The notes under the pieces are model-generated. The model was not told where the DNA came from. It searched no databases and saw only the letters and a program-made list of their open reading frames with translations. Shown here piece by piece: positions 44,590-57,500 of a stretch of 64,000 nucleotides of DNA. Position 1 is the stretch's first letter; each line of letters begins with the position of its first letter. The position numbers and the translations under genes were made by a program. Source of the stretch: Euphorbia lathyris (lineage: Eukaryota > Streptophyta > Magnoliopsida > Malpighiales > Euphorbiaceae); NCBI RefSeq assembly GCF_963576675.1, contig NC_088917.1, positions 11,870,001-11,934,000 of the forward strand, given 5' to 3'.

Positions 44590-45100
44590 CAAATATGGTA
44601 AAGAGCTCATTGTTTAACGAAACTCAATCAAAAAGATGCATTAAGAGTCTTTTTTCACAAACAAAAAGAACTTCACTTTTCTATCTCATAGTGTCAGAAA
44701 TCTTACATCCCCCCACTGATTGCTTGGAAGGATCCATCATATTCCCGCTGTCAATAAGCTTCTTGATATCCTGCTCTAATTTGATGCAACTATTGGTGTG
44801 ATGACCCAATATTTGATGGTAGAATAAGAAGTTGTCCAAGTCCGAATATGGTGGCAATTTCACATATGGCTTAAAAGAATCAAGCAGACCCGCTTTCTTT
44901 AGCTTCTTATACAAAGCATTTGCTGACCAGGAGCATTGTCACTCGAATTAACAATGGAAAGGGTTTGAGAATCCTCATTCACAATATCCACAATGATTCT
45001 CTTGAAATAATTCTCATGAAGTAAAGCCTCCATCACCATCCTCATCTTAATCATCCTCTCCTCAGCACTAGACATAGCAGGGAAACACTTAAAAAGCACT
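44590..45100 (-). pseudogene. Tat-type gypsy gag remnant
   Basis: Minus-strand frames read AEERMIKMRMVMEALLHENY (44899-45099) and then YKKLKKAGLLDSFKPYVKLP, CxYH-like FLFYHQILGHHTNSCIKLEQ and DIKKLIDSGNM (44681-44914). This follows the zinc-site region of Tat/Retand gag (YCxYHxxxGHxTxxCxxLKxxIxxLIxxG), with the first Cys replaced here. Two frames are needed, so it is broken. Tat 5' leader-like repeats lie on the expected side (45790-46030). Confidence 0.65.
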
Positions 45101-45789
45101 GAAATGTTCTGATAGAATTTGAGATCTCACCTAAATCACCACTGGAATGCAATTTCTCTTGAGAATACTCTTTAGTTATTGTTTTCTTTTATGATCAAAT
45201 GATCATTTACAGTACGGGACCAAGCAGAATTATAAGAAACACCTAAACAAGCAACATACGTTAGATGGTGCATATGACCTCTATTTATGCATGCCTTGAT
45301 GATATGAATAATATGAATGTTGTATGATGATTTGTTTTGCTTTTATTTGTTTTTGACATGATAGACTGCGTGAGAATGAATCAACACAACAGGAATAGGC
45401 AATTGACAATCATTATTCAACACTTGTGAGAATTTGGAAAACACAACGACATGATTTTGAGCACACCTTACTATCCAGGTGAATTGAGTGAATACCGACA
45501 ACACAACATTTTTGTGATGTGACTCGAAATACAACTGAGACGCATCGACACCATACATGATATGTGTCAAAGATCAACTTATTAATCAAGACACGGACGA
45601 TATAATGGTGCATTCAAATGATGCATATACGTGGAATGTATTTCAAGGTAATATGCACGCCCAAGGCTACTATGAGCTGATGGAATGTACATATTGGCAA
45701 AACGGGGCTAATAGAGCATAGGTGCAAAGTGTACTGAAATGATGCAACAAACATATTTTAACAAAAAGAAAATTTTAGTTTCATTAATC
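45101..45789. other. Spacer between Tat gag remnant and leader repeats
   Basis: Contains tatgatgatttgttttg and tcaagacacggacg-type sequence; the minus ORFs here have no recognisable domain. Probably decayed Tat leader. Confidence 0.4.
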
Positions 45790-46030
45790 GTCCAACTCTT
45801 AGTTTAGTTTAATTCATTCACTTTATCCCCAGCAAAGTCACCACTGTAAGCGCCCCGAACCCCGTTTATCCTTTTGGTTTGGAAAAAAGGTTCCATTTGA
45901 ACCTTACACCATCAAACCCTTAGTTTAGTTTAATTTATTCACTTTATCCACAGCAGAGTCGCCACTGTGAGAGTCCCGGAACCCGTCTATCCTTTTGATT
46001 CGACAAAAGGGGTTCCATTTGAACATTGCA
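45790..46030. repeat. ~120-bp tandem duplication in Tat leader/LTR-like DNA
   Basis: ttagtttagtttaattcatt, actttatccccagcaaagtc, gccccgaaccccgtttatcc and ggttccatttgaac recur in order about 120 bp later with substitutions. The agtcgccactgt motif also occurs in the Tat LTR at 58610-58625 and at 46133-46145, linking these pieces. Confidence 0.7.
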
Positions 46031-46126
46031 CCATCACTTAAGGTTTTTAAGGAAGACATGAGGTTTGTCCCTTCTAGTGTATGCTTTACTTATTAGTCTT
46101 TTATCATGCTTTTGGGCTAATTTAAA

Positions 46127-47600
46127 ATGTCAGCGTCGCCACCCGGGATCAATGATTGGGAACATAATTTAGATGACATATGGGCTCACACTATGTCATC
46201 TCTTCAAAGTTGGGTTCGTGAATTAAATAATTTTAAGGGTTTGATTAATAAAAGCGTAGACTTGTCTTTCGTTAAAATACTAATATTTGTACACCGTTTT
46301 CATTTATATTTTAGATTCATTTATATTCACCATACAAAAAATACGGAAAGTGATAAATAAAAATTTGGAATTATAAATTACATGATTTAATATCAAATCT
46401 TATACAATTGATCTAGCACTAAATAAAACTATTGAACCTGTAAAATAGATACACATTAACTGCAGGACATTGAGGCCCATCTTTCGGATTTACACTACGA
46501 CACTAGACTCGATCATATATGACTTAATCAACCCTATAAATCTAGCACAACAACATACCAATTAGATCCGAAAACTTAACTTATCAATTCTAACCAGTTT
46601 AATATTTCATAATATTGAAAATACCCTTTAACCCGAGATTGATTTTATTTCACATATTTAACAATCAAATTCTAAAACTACATACTGAAATGTAAATTTA
46701 CCGAATCTAAAAAATTACGGACTCAACCCTACCTAATTAATCAAAACATAATTCTGAAATTCTGTGTCTGTAGCTGATTAGCTACGAGTGTAGCCGATCG
46801 ACCACTGCCTATGGCCGATCGGCCATCGCACGCAGAATTCCACTTCAAATTCAACAATGGCAGTAACACAAATATTAAACAAAACAAGTTGCAGTTAATA
46901 AATGTAGGCTTTTAAACCCTTCAAAAGTTACCACGTGGAGTCACATGCACAATCGAACAGACCCTCAAATTGAACCTGAATCCAAGCACAATAAGTTGAC
47001 TTTGTGTTGAAATTGAAATGAAACAAAACCAACACAAACAGTTTCAAATGTGATTTGAGATTTTCTGTTTTAGAATAGAAGCAGACGCTTCTTTTCTCAG
47101 AATTTTCTTTTTCTGACACTTTTCTCTCTTTCTGTATCCTTCTTCTTAGAATTCTTTTCCTTTCTTTTACTCTATGTATCTATTTTTCATCAAAACTCAA
47201 AGCACCCAAAAATCACTCTTCTCTTTCTTTCTTTCTCGTATGTGTCTTTTATTATCAAAATGAAACCCCCTCTTGTAAAAACAGTTTTTCTGACTCTTAT
47301 TATGTTCATCTCGACTCTTTCCCTCAACTGCTCCTGTAGTAAAGAGTTGATGGCAGAGTGGGTCATTTTTTTTTTTGCAAAAACATCGTGGTAGCCGATC
47401 GGATACCACATATGGTCGATCGGCCACAGATAGGTAAATGGGACATATTTTCCCTTTCAGTAAAAGGTAGCATTTTGAAACAAAGACCAGTGACCGATCG
47501 ACCACAACCTGTAGCTGATTGGCTATACCCTTGAATAAAAAACCATTTTCCCTGAAAGTGCGGCTAAGGCTCTAGCTCGTGATCCCATACGATGCGATGT
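46127..47600 (-). mobile_element. Probable Tat-type gypsy LTR remnant with CCGATCGG palindromes
   Basis: Starts with gcgtcgccacccgggatcaa, which corresponds to agtcgccacccacgaatggg in the complete Tat LTR at 58470. Two clusters of palindromic motifs lie at 46770-46830 (tagctgattagcta, tagccgatcgacca, atggccgatcggccat) and 47387-47530 (tagccgatcggata, atggtcgatcggcca, tgaccgatcgacca, tagctgattggcta). The pyrimidine-rich 47100-47240 region resembles an LTR leader. Neither end is defined. Family assignment is by position and motif only. Confidence 0.5.
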
Positions 47601-47621
47601 GAGGTGCACCTGCAATATACT

Positions 47622-48062
47622 TGTTGGAGTTTAGTGTCCTAAAGACAATTGTTTTAGGATATAAATATTAATGAATAAATTGTTTATTTAATCATTTGTT
47701 TAATCAGATATATAACATTAAAATGTAACTATATATAAAGGCACAAATCTTTCATAAAGAAACTAACCCTAAGTTTATTTAAGTAGTTATAAAGTGTTCA
47801 TACAAGCATGAAGTGAGACTATACTTTATAATACACCAATAGACTTAAAGTAAACCCAAGTCAAGTAATATGTTATAGGGGTTGACTTATTACTGTTGAG
47901 ACTTGCATGTAACAGTGTTTTCTGTCGAGACAGAAAGCTGATCTCACAAGCTTTAGATATTCAGATATCTAGACAGTTACATGGATCCGGTGAAGGAGTT
48001 CATTAGGATTGGGACCCGACTTGAGATAACAGTATGGATTGATTTATCTAATGTGTCAACTG
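47622..48062 (+). mobile_element. Copia LTR fragment (plus), cut by SIRE insertion
   Basis: Starts TGTTGGAGTTTAGTGTCC and continues aaagacaattgttttaggat, a start typical of plant copia LTRs. It runs about 440 bp to 48062, where the SIRE LTR begins. The remainder of this LTR should lie beyond the right end of the SIRE element, outside the window. Confidence 0.7.
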
Positions 48063-49448
48063 TGTTGGTCCCGTGTAACGTAATAGGATTAGTTCCAAAG
48101 GGGGGGGTTAGGAACTAATATAACTTTTTCACTTTTAAATGCTGACTTAATTGAATGTTTGATAGTTTAACTCAGTTTTAGGTCAGCAAGGCTGAGTGTG
48201 GTGTGAGACAGCTTTAATCAGATGCTGACTAGAGCTGTTTCAGTTGTGAGTTGGGAAGTAACACTTAAGTCAGTTTCCAACTCAGCACTCAGATTACTTA
48301 GCTTCAACTTGTACAGATTATTTACTGAGTAATTTTAAACAAGCAACACATACAAATATATATCAAGAGAAAGGGTTAGAGTTTACTCAGCAGACTTATC
48401 CTGGTTCGGCCTCTCCGCCTACGTCCAGTCCCCGGAATCCTTCCGAGCTTTTTCAATCCTCTACTGAGCTCTTTAAAGGTAGAGCACAAACCGTTTACAA
48501 TAGCAACTGAGTATGCAAGAGTACCGTCCTCTATTTATCTACTCAATCCTATCTACCACTGAATACTATAACCGAGTACTCAGCTTCTCTCTACCACTGA
48601 GTACTATAACTGAGTACTCAACTTCACTCTTCTAACCTTTTACAAATGATAAGAAATTATTCTTAATACAACAAAGAACACTTTAGATGACAGAATCAAT
48701 CTAGACTTTTACACAATGATTGGAATTTGGTGTAAGAGCTTGCTTTTTTTTCAGACAGCTTCTATTTTGGATTATCACTTAGTGAAGATTTTGCTTGTTT
48801 GTATGTATATCTCTTGTATGTCTCTTGTTGATCCAGGTGATGATTTGGCCTATTTATAGCAATCTTCGGGCTTCAATGATTTGAATCCCGACATAGCCAT
48901 TATGGGAACAACGGTCTTCTTCGTCATCACGTGGTCAGCTTCCAGAGCTGCAGGCCAATCCTATCTTCCATTTTTAGGAGGAGCCAGGTTTGCCAGATTC
49001 GTCTTCTTGCGCCAGGTTTGTCTTCTTATGCCAGTTTTGTCTTCTTGCCAAAAGTCAGATGGTCCATGCATCTCGAAAAGGTCCTTTAAACGGAATTCCA
49101 AGACTTCTGATTTGTGTCAGACCTTGTCTGCCAAGTTGACGGATCATTGACGCTGACTTGATTATTACTCAGCTTGACTCAGCGGCTTCGCCTTCAAGCT
49201 TTTTTGAAGAAAACATTTCTTTTCTTAAAGCTGAGTTGCGTTTTTACTCAGCGTCTGCTGTGTGACTTGCTTATGCTGACTTTGTTCTGTCTTTCTTTTA
49301 TAGACTTTCAGTTCTTGTTCTCGTTAGTTAACTTACTCAACATTGAACAAACACATTAGTATAATTAAATCAAAGCACTTAAATTTAATTGTTTTAATCA
49401 TGGGAATAATTTTGTCAAATCAAAATCATGTGGAAAGGTGTTTCAACA
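48063..49448 (-). mobile_element. 3' LTR of a SIRE/Maximus-type copia element
   Basis: On the minus strand the LTR begins TGTTGAAACACC at 49448, right after the polypurine tract AAAATGGGGGAGTT (49449-49462), and ends GGGACCAACA at 48063. TG...CA with TGTTG/CAACA ends, 1386 bp. The minus end CCCCCCCCTTTGGAACTA..ACGGGACCAACA is the type that precedes the primer-binding site in SIRE elements. Many actcag/ctgagt hexamers occur here and through the internal region. The ORF at 48881-49150 is not a gene. Confidence 0.85.
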
Positions 49449-52313
49449 AACTCCCCCATTTTGATGTTGGCAAAAGTATTCAATTAAGGGACTCAGTGTT
49501 GAGCTTCCCCATGATAGTTGACCTTTTTAATTCTTCTGAAAATGCTCCCCCGTAAGGGTTGGATCTACTGACTTAGTTCAACTCTAAACCTTCTAAGATC
49601 TAATCGAGAAGACTCTAAGGTCAGCTTCAGAAGTAGGTCAATACTTGGAACATTTTGTCATTACTCAGTTTTGATACTTAGTTAAGTTCAGGTATCAGAG
49701 TTGGATTCAGGTATCAGAGTTGGGGTATACTGAGTATATTTTACTTGTTTAATTTTTATGTTCACAAGTTTTAAGTTGTTGTTCAATGAGTAGTTACATG
49801 AGATAGATCAGCACATAAACACAGCAAGTAAGCATCGCATATATAAAGACAGTTTGGATAAAAGATGCTTATATGTATAGATAGTCAGCTCAACAAAGAT
49901 ATGCCAGATACAGATTACAAGTTTCAAGCTAAGTCTAGTTCTAGTTCTACTTTTTGATATTGGCTTGAACTTGGTTGGATTTGGCTTTGGGCTTGGCTGT
50001 TCTTTGTTGCTGAGTTGGATTGCCCGGGACAGCAGAAGTTAAACCAGGCTTCTGCTGAGTTTGACGTTGAGTTCCGTCAGCTGGCTGCTTATCTTTCTCT
50101 CCCGTTTTGCCAGCATCACCGGACGGAAGGGGAGGAGCAAAGAATTGCCCCTATTGAACAGCACGAGTCAGTATGGTGGAATATTGTTGCATGTGACTCG
50201 TACTTTCTTTAAGTCCCTTAAAGACCTGCATGCCATCGGCCATACTTGAGGAGGGGATTTTAATGTGTGCGCTGAGCATACTGAGTAAAAACTCAAGTGA
50301 CTTCCCAACCCAAGTAATAGAGTCCGTCATTCATGCATAGGATTGATAGTACATCCTGAGCACTGCGAAATCATACGAATGACGCTGAGCATTGATGTGC
50401 CGAACATGCACAAGGGTTGACTAGGTGCAGTGAAGTATGTCATTTGTCTTTACCTGGTCAGTGTCCATTTCTTCTTTACTCAGGTTAAGTAGGCGAATGG
50501 TTTCACCAATCTGTTCAATGGAGCATTGAGAAGTGGAGGAGATAAGTTCACGAGCTCCGGTTAGCTCGGCAGTCAGTTGGGTGAAATGCTGAGTTATTTC
50601 AGCAGAAGTTGCGGATGATGAGTTCGCAGCAGATAGTGCATTGATTTTCCCTTCAATCGAGTCCATGTGATTGACCATCATCAGCTGAAGTTAGGCCAGC
50701 TTGACCATAAACTCTTGCTTGGGCTGCTGAGCGACCAAAGAAGTCATAACACTCATCAGCTCCTTAAGACCTTTGAGTTCGGTCAGAAGTTGCATGATAG
50801 ATGTAAGTTGAGTTGGCTCAGCAGGAGTGGACCCAGCAGCATCGGCTTGAGACTGATCTATTGCTTGGAGAAGCATATGAGCCGAGTTGATGATTCGCCG
50901 GCCTGACTCAGAGGCATTAAGAAAGTTGTAGGAATCATCGTCAGTCTGGTTCTGCGTAGTCTCATCGGCCGTTTTCTGGTTAGCAGCTGGTGGAGAATTT
51001 TGATGCTGCCCAGAAGTAGAAGTGCCAGCATGGTTAGTAGCTGCACTTTGGTTATTGAGGCCATCAGTAGGAGCTGACTGGCTTACTGTCTGCTTGATAG
51101 GAGTTGGAAGAGTTTGATCAGCAGAATTATTAACCTGCTTAGTGTCAGTCTAAGGTTGAGTGGAAATTTGAGGTTGAGGCAACTCAGAGCTATCTTTAGC
51201 AAGAGGATTTTCCTTTGCTAACTCAGTGTGTTGAGCAGCTGGAACTTCGAGCACTTGCTCAGTGGAAGGTGGAGCAGAGGTGTCGGTAGAAACTTGACCT
51301 TTAGAGATTTTTGGGTCGGCTTGTTCCTCAGCTTGAGAAACAGAGGCTTGCTTTTCCTTAACTTGATCAGGTGTGGGTTCAGTGATGTCAGTGAAGAATT
51401 GAAATTAGAGCCCTGTTAAGTCAGTAATGGGGTCCCTCAGTGGAGATTCATCCAACAGGTCTATGATGTTGGGCTTCTGAGCTTTTCGCTTGAACCGCTT
51501 TTCTGTGCTGCCCTTTTGAGTTTTGGTTTGAGGAGAAGGGTTAGCAGCAATAGACTCTGGTGACTCAGAAGAGGAGTCAAGTCCAAGGTCAGCATAAAGG
51601 TTCTCCACAAGCTTGTCCTTCACTGGAGACTCAGCTCCTTGCTCATCAGCTTGCTCAACAGCAGCTGTGTTACTTGGCTCAGCAGCAGCTGTGTTACTTG
51701 GCTCAGCAGAACCCATCTGACCAGCTTGAGGCTGTTCGTCAGTACAGCCTTGTTCTTCCTCCAGAGGAGTCTTTTCCAGGTCAATTTCCTGACTTCGTAT
51801 GAAGTGTGAATCTTTTGAGATCACAAAGTCAAGCGGGTTAGCGTCTAATGGCGTCATTCTAGAGGTTTTCTTCCTCTTTAGAGGCTGTTCAAGTGTCTCC
51901 TCACTTTCTTCCTCAGGCTCAGCTTGCTTTTCTGTTTTTCAGCTGACTCTAGTTCCCCTTGAGCTGGCTCAGCAGGAGCAGCTTTCTTTTCCCTTGTCAC
52001 CACCCTGATCTTCTTCACAGTTCGATTAATATCTTTAGCTATTGGTGTGACAGAAGGGTCAGCTTTCCTTTTGCTTTCCTTTCTGGTTCGCTCAGCAGGT
52101 GCTGCTTCAACCACAACTCCCTTTCCTTTCTGAGATAACTCAGCTTGGGCTTCTTCAACTGTAGCTCCCTCAGTAGGTGCTTCTTCAACCATTGGTTCCT
52201 TACCTTTCTTAGGTTTAATAGGAAGGTTGTGAGCTAAGCCGAATAGAATTCCTGAGGTGATCTTAGTGCCTTCTACATCAATTTCCCCTTTTAAGCTGAC
52301 CTGGTGATCCTGA
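49449..52313 (-). pseudogene. SIRE extra ORF (env-like), 3' half
   Basis: Minus-strand frames carry a long low-complexity Ala/Glu/Ser/Pro-rich protein. The upstream piece is LQDHQVSLKGEIDVEGTKIT through MVEEAPTEGATVEEAQAELS (52192-51878). It continues with MTPLDANPLDFVISKDSHFI (51857-51405), ENPLAKDSSELPQPQISTQP-like stretches, and a heptad-like MMVNHMDSIEGKINALSAAN (50681-50421). It ends near 49945 in a basic tail (QRTAKPKAKSNQVQANIKK). SIRE elements carry such an additional ORF after pol. Stops separate the blocks, so it is not functional. The upstream half is at 53216-54030, displaced by a ~900-bp insertion. Confidence 0.7.
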
Positions 52314-53215
52314 AGAATTCTTGTGATGAGAGTGATGCGAACCCACGAGGAATGGTGCCTCGAAAACCCAACAACTAGATTTGATCCCCAAGAAAGCTAA
52401 CGAATCAGGGTTGGATAGAAAAGAACCTTTGTAAAACGAAGTTGCAAAGACCCAATCCCAATCTCCAACAACCAAGAATAAAATCCAAATGATAAATTGA
52501 GACGGAAGAAAACCCCTGCAAAACGGAGTTGCAAATACCCAATCCCTAGTCTAACTAACAAGGATTCGATTCTGAATTGTTCAGTTGTAGTGCCCCAAAG
52601 AACATAAGAGAAACCCTCACTTGAAACTCAAGAGAAGAAATCCTGAATTTAATTTCAATAAAAAACGTTGGCTGCTGTACAACCTCAAAAACAAAGCTTA
52701 AATACCTAACCTAAATCTAATTAGCTATGGACGTAATAGTCCTTACAAACAATTAAAGAATGAAAGAGTAAGTTAATGGCAAATGAGTAATTTACCTAAT
52801 TAAAATTAAAAAGCTAATAAAATAAATAATTGTTGTTCACGTAGGAGTAGGAGTAGGACTAATTAAAATAAACAAACTAATTATTATTGAGGTAGGACAC
52901 AAGGCTGTGCACGCCACTTGACATGAATTCCATTTGTTGATAATTAGGCAGAAGGCAAAGTCTGATAAACCGTGCCCACGTCAATTCCACGCCACTTTTG
53001 TTATGGAGAAACAGAAGACAAATTCTGCTAAGCCGTGCCCACATCTTATCAAAAATTTCTGAAGTTGTTATTAACTCCTAGAGAATCAAACAATCAAACT
53101 TAAACATTCTCCTGTGAATCTGAATGCTCCAATTGACCTCCATATTCACATTCCGTGCAACTTGAAAGAGATCCCAAGTTTGAACTCCGATTCCTGTTTT
53201 CATCAGAGAGAGCCC
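52314..53215. mobile_element. ~900-bp unclassified insertion in the SIRE extra ORF
   Basis: The reading of the extra ORF stops at both edges. The sequence atcctga lies on each side (52307-52313 and 53216-53222), a possible 7-bp TSD. The interior is unlike the SIRE element. It contains two related ~110-bp halves (cccaatcccaatctccaaca / cccaatccctagtctaacta with aaacg(a/g)agttgcaaa) and a repeated pair gctaagccgtgcccac / gataaaccgtgcccac near 52960-53045. It lacks TIRs I can define. A tgggttcgcatcactctcat stretch (minus) could be a retroelement or processed transcript end. Confidence 0.5.
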
Positions 53216-54030
53216 ATCCTGAGGATCCCAGTGCTGCGTTGGAAAGCCCCACTAAGAAAGACGGGCATATTGAGCGGCTGGTAGGTCTGCATATGCCAGA
53301 TAAAGCTCTGCTCAAAGTTTGAGGCTGAGGAGGAGGAGTTGACCTTGGGAAAGAGGAAGTTAGTCAGGATGTAATGTGCTTGTTTTTTAGGCTGACCCAT
53401 GCTGGTACTGGAGATTTCACCTTTATGATTTTTGGGTTTACAGAACTCGGCGCTGTACTCAACCCGTTTATAGTCGTTCATGCATCTTAGTTCTGCACCT
53501 TCTGCTTTAAGCTTTAGCAGGATAGCAAGGTAAGAGGGGGTGATGGTGATTTCCTTATTCTTAACTTTGGTGACCAAATAGTCATCGTCGTCCTCAATGA
53601 CTTTTAGGTTCGCGTAGAATTCTTTCACCAGTTGTGGGTAGGTTGTTCCTAGGAGAGAGAAAAGGGTGGTCCACCTATTCTTAGTGATCCAGTCGTAGAA
53701 GGGTATTTCTTCCTCGATAAAGCTCCTGGAAAACCATCGAGAATGATAGACATTTAGGGTTTTGATACTGCTAAAGACCTGAAAGAACTTCCTTTCTTTA
53801 GGTTGCTTGTTTTTCTTCTTCTTCTTCTTCGAAGGAGTCGTTTGGTCAGTGCGAGGGTTTTCACCGAGGATGCTGACCTCGGGCATAGGTTGGTCACGCT
53901 GACCATGGATCTGTTCCTGAGACTCTGAGGAAGTCTCGTTATATTCCTGCTCAGCATGAGAGGGAGGATTAATGTCGGAGTTATTGTCATCGTATTGCTC
54001 ACCGGAAATGTTCTGGGAATCGTTCGACAT
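53216..54030 (-). pseudogene. SIRE extra ORF (env-like), 5' half
   Basis: The frame starts MSNDSQNISGEQYDDNNSDI (54030) and has an acidic/serine N-terminus and a lysine tract (KKKKKKNKQPKERKFFQ). It then has a folded-looking segment (WFSRSFIEEEIPFYDWITKN, LVKEFYANLKVIEDDDDYLV) like the N-terminal part of SIRE-type extra ORFs. It runs about 270 codons to the insertion near 53215. No signal peptide is evident, so an envelope role is not supported by what I see; 'env-like' is only the conventional name. Confidence 0.7.
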
Positions 54031-54554
54031 GGTGTTCTTGAGGATTTTTTAGAAACTCAGAGGATTTAAGAATTCAGAGAGAGGTTGAGTGCAAAATTTT
54101 CAAGCGTAAAGAGGAATTAGTGGGAAGCCGTCCACTATTTATAGCCGGAGCGTGTTGATCTGATAGGTCAGAATGGCGGTTCGATTTTGAATCAATCAAC
54201 GACATTTAATTTTGACATTAATAACACATTCAGTGCATGGGTTTCTAATCATTACGCTTACGTCATCTAGGTGGCTACATAAATACGCGTGCAGGCATTA
54301 ATTCTCGCAAGACATTTTACTCAGCATCTAGGGATTTAAACGTTTGAGATTCTGAGTGTGTAGTTTACTGGAGATGGGGTTCATTTCATGTGTAGTAACT
54401 CAGCATTTAGTAATCACTCAATATATATATATATATATATAGCAACTCAGCAAATAGTGATTTTTATAGCATTCATATCTACTCAGCATATGACAGTTAC
54501 TCAACATGTAATAATCACTCGGCATGATATAATCACTCAATATACTCAGAATTT
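54031..54554. other. SIRE pol-to-extra-ORF spacer
   Basis: Non-coding spacer with actcagc repeats and an AT microsatellite at 54421-54440. No promoter or splice signal was confirmed, although an acceptor for the extra ORF transcript would be expected here. Confidence 0.5.
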
Positions 54555-57500
54555 TTATTGAAGAGGATTAGACATACCGATAGCTTCCCTTAGTATGCTG
54601 AACTGCTCACGAGCCAATGGCTTTGTGAAGATATCTGTAAGCTGGTCATCTGTTGGAACATATGTCAGCTTGATCTCTTCTTTGAGTACATGATCTCTGA
54701 TGAAGTGATGCCTTATGCTGACATGCTTCATCCTGCTGTGTTGGATTGGATTCTTTGATAGGTCAATGGAACTTTTGTTGTCGCATTTGACTTCTATTGT
54801 CTTCATTTGAACTCTATAATCATCCAGTTGTTGCTTGATCCATAGGACTTGTGCAACACAGCTTCCAGCAGCAATATACTCAGCTTCAGTTGTTGACAGA
54901 GCAACTGACGACTGCTTCTTACTGAACCAAGACACTAGACAGCTTCCAAGGAAATGACATTCTCCTGAAGTACTTTTCCACTCAAGCTTGTCTTGTCCAT
55001 AGTCAGCGTCAGTGTATCCAACGAGTGTGAAATCATTGGTGTTGGGATACCATAAACCTGCATTCACTGAGCTTTGCAAATATCTAAGGATTCTTTTTAC
55101 AACTATGTAATGAGATTTCTTAGGGTTAGCTTGATATCTTGCGCAGTAACATACTGAGTACTGTATATCTGGCCTACTTGCCGTTAGATAGAGTAGATAG
55201 TCTATCATACCTCGATATAATTTGCTGTCTACTGACTTACCTTTTTCATCAGCACAAAGCACAGTGTCAATACCCATTGGGGTAGATATTGGCTTACAAT
55301 TTTCCATATCAAATTTCTTCAATATCTCCTTAGCGTACTTAGTCTGACTAATGAAGATGCCATTCTTGCCTTGCTTGATTTGAAGTCCAAGGAAGAAGTT
55401 GAGTTCTCCCATCATTGACATCTCAAACTCAGTTTGCATCTGTTTGCTAAATTCCTTGCACATAGACTCATTAGTAGCACCAAAAATAATATCATCAACA
55501 TATATCTGTGCCAACAAGGTATCTTTACCCTTTTTCTTAATGAATAAGGTTGTGTCAGCTTTTCCCCTGACATAGTTCCTAGTCAGCAGAAAACTGGTCA
55601 GCCTTTCGTACCAAGCACGTGGTGCTTGCTTCAGGCCGTACAGAGCCTTTTTGAGTTTATAAACATGGTTTGGGAATTTTGGATCCTCAAACCCTAGAGG
55701 CTGACTAACATAAACCTCTTCATTTATAACTCTATTAAGAAATGCACTTTTAACATCCATTTGGAACAATTTAAAATTCATAAAGCTAGCATATGCACAC
55801 AATATTCTTATAGCTTCTAATCTAGCTACGGGTGCAAAGGTCTCACCATAGTCAATACCTTCCTGCCGACTGTAACCTTGAGCTACAAGTCTAGCTTTGT
55901 TCCTGACTACGTTTCTTTGTTCATCTAGCTTATTGCGGAATACCCATTTTGTTCCTATGATCTTTTGATTCTTTAGTTTAGGCACTAAATCCCATACTTG
56001 ATTTCTCTTGAATTGATCGAGCTCTTCTTGCATTGCATTTATCCAGAATTCATCGCTCTCAGCTTCTGAGAAGTTTCTTGGTTCAAGAACTGACACGAAG
56101 GCTACATTGATGAGATATCTCCTGAGTTGATTTTTGGTCATCAGGGTGTTCTCAGCGGCATTAAGAATGCTACTTTCAGAGTGTCCTTTTGGAACCTTGA
56201 TCTCTTTAGGTAGTGTAGTGTCTTCAGAGATAGGTGTTTTAACATTTTCTACAGGATTATATTGGTCAGCAAAGATAATTTCAGGTTCATTCTTACCTTT
56301 GGTCAGCCCTTGAGGTAGTGACTCAGTGGTTCTGTTTTGGTCAGCGGAAGCTGAGCATGTGTCATCTTCGGTAGGCTGACTTGTTTTCCCTGCAGGGTCA
56401 GTTTCATCGAACTCAACATGTACAGACTCTTCTAAGACCTGAGTTCATTTATTAAACACCCTATATGCTTTGCTGTTTGTTGAGTACCCAAGAAAAATAG
56501 CTTCATCAACTTTTGAATCAAACTTAGCAAGGTTGTCTTTAGTATTCAGAATAAAACATTTGCAACCGAAGGCACAAAAATATCCAATATTGGGTTTTCG
56601 TCCTTTCCAAAGTTCATAGGGGGTTTTCTTAAGTATAGGTCTGACTAGAGCCCTATTGAGTATATAACAAGCTGTGTTGACAGCTTCACCCCAGAAATAC
56701 TTTGAAAGTCTATTCTCACTCAGCATTGTCCTAGCTATTTCAACTAAAGTTCTGTTCTTCCTTTCAACTACCCCATTTTGTTGAGGAGTTCTAGGAGCAG
56801 AAAAATTATGGTCAATGCCGCTGACTTCACAGAATTCATCAAACTGTTGATTTTTGAATTCTTCGCCAATATCACTTCGGATGTGAGCTAATTTTAGGTC
56901 TTTATCATTTTCAAGTTTTCTTACCAGTGTTGAGAACATCTCAAAAGCTTCATCCTTGCTACTCAGCAGGATGATCCAAGTGTACCAAGAAAAGTCATCT
57001 ACAATGACCAAGGAAAATCTCTTACCACCCAAGCTTAGCGGCTGGACTGGTCCGAAAAGATCCAAGTGTAGTAACTCTAATGGACGCTTGGTTGAGACTA
57101 CATTTTTACTTTGAAAAGATTTTTTAGTTTGTTTACCTTGCTGACAAGCATTACACAATTGATCCTTCTCAATCCTGAGTTTGGGTAAACCCTCAACTAA
57201 TTACTTTCTTGCTAATTTGGCAAGGAGGCTCATGCTTACATGACCAAGTCTCCTATGCATAGCCAGGAATTATCTTCCTTTGACACTAAGCATATATTCT
57301 TTGAAAACTTCTTTTCTAGGTTTAGCATGAAAACGTTTTCAACACGAGGGGCAGTTAAAATCAACTCATTTATTTTTCCCTCGAGTATCCTACACTCAGT
57401 GGCGTCAAATACAACCTTTCTACCGCTGTCACACAGCTGAGCTACGCTCAGTAGGTTATATTTAACGCCCCTGACTAGGGAGACTGACTCAATTGTAGGA

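Noticed and set aside
48881..49150. 89-codon ORF
   Set aside because: It lies wholly inside the SIRE LTR, in the strand opposite to the element's genes.
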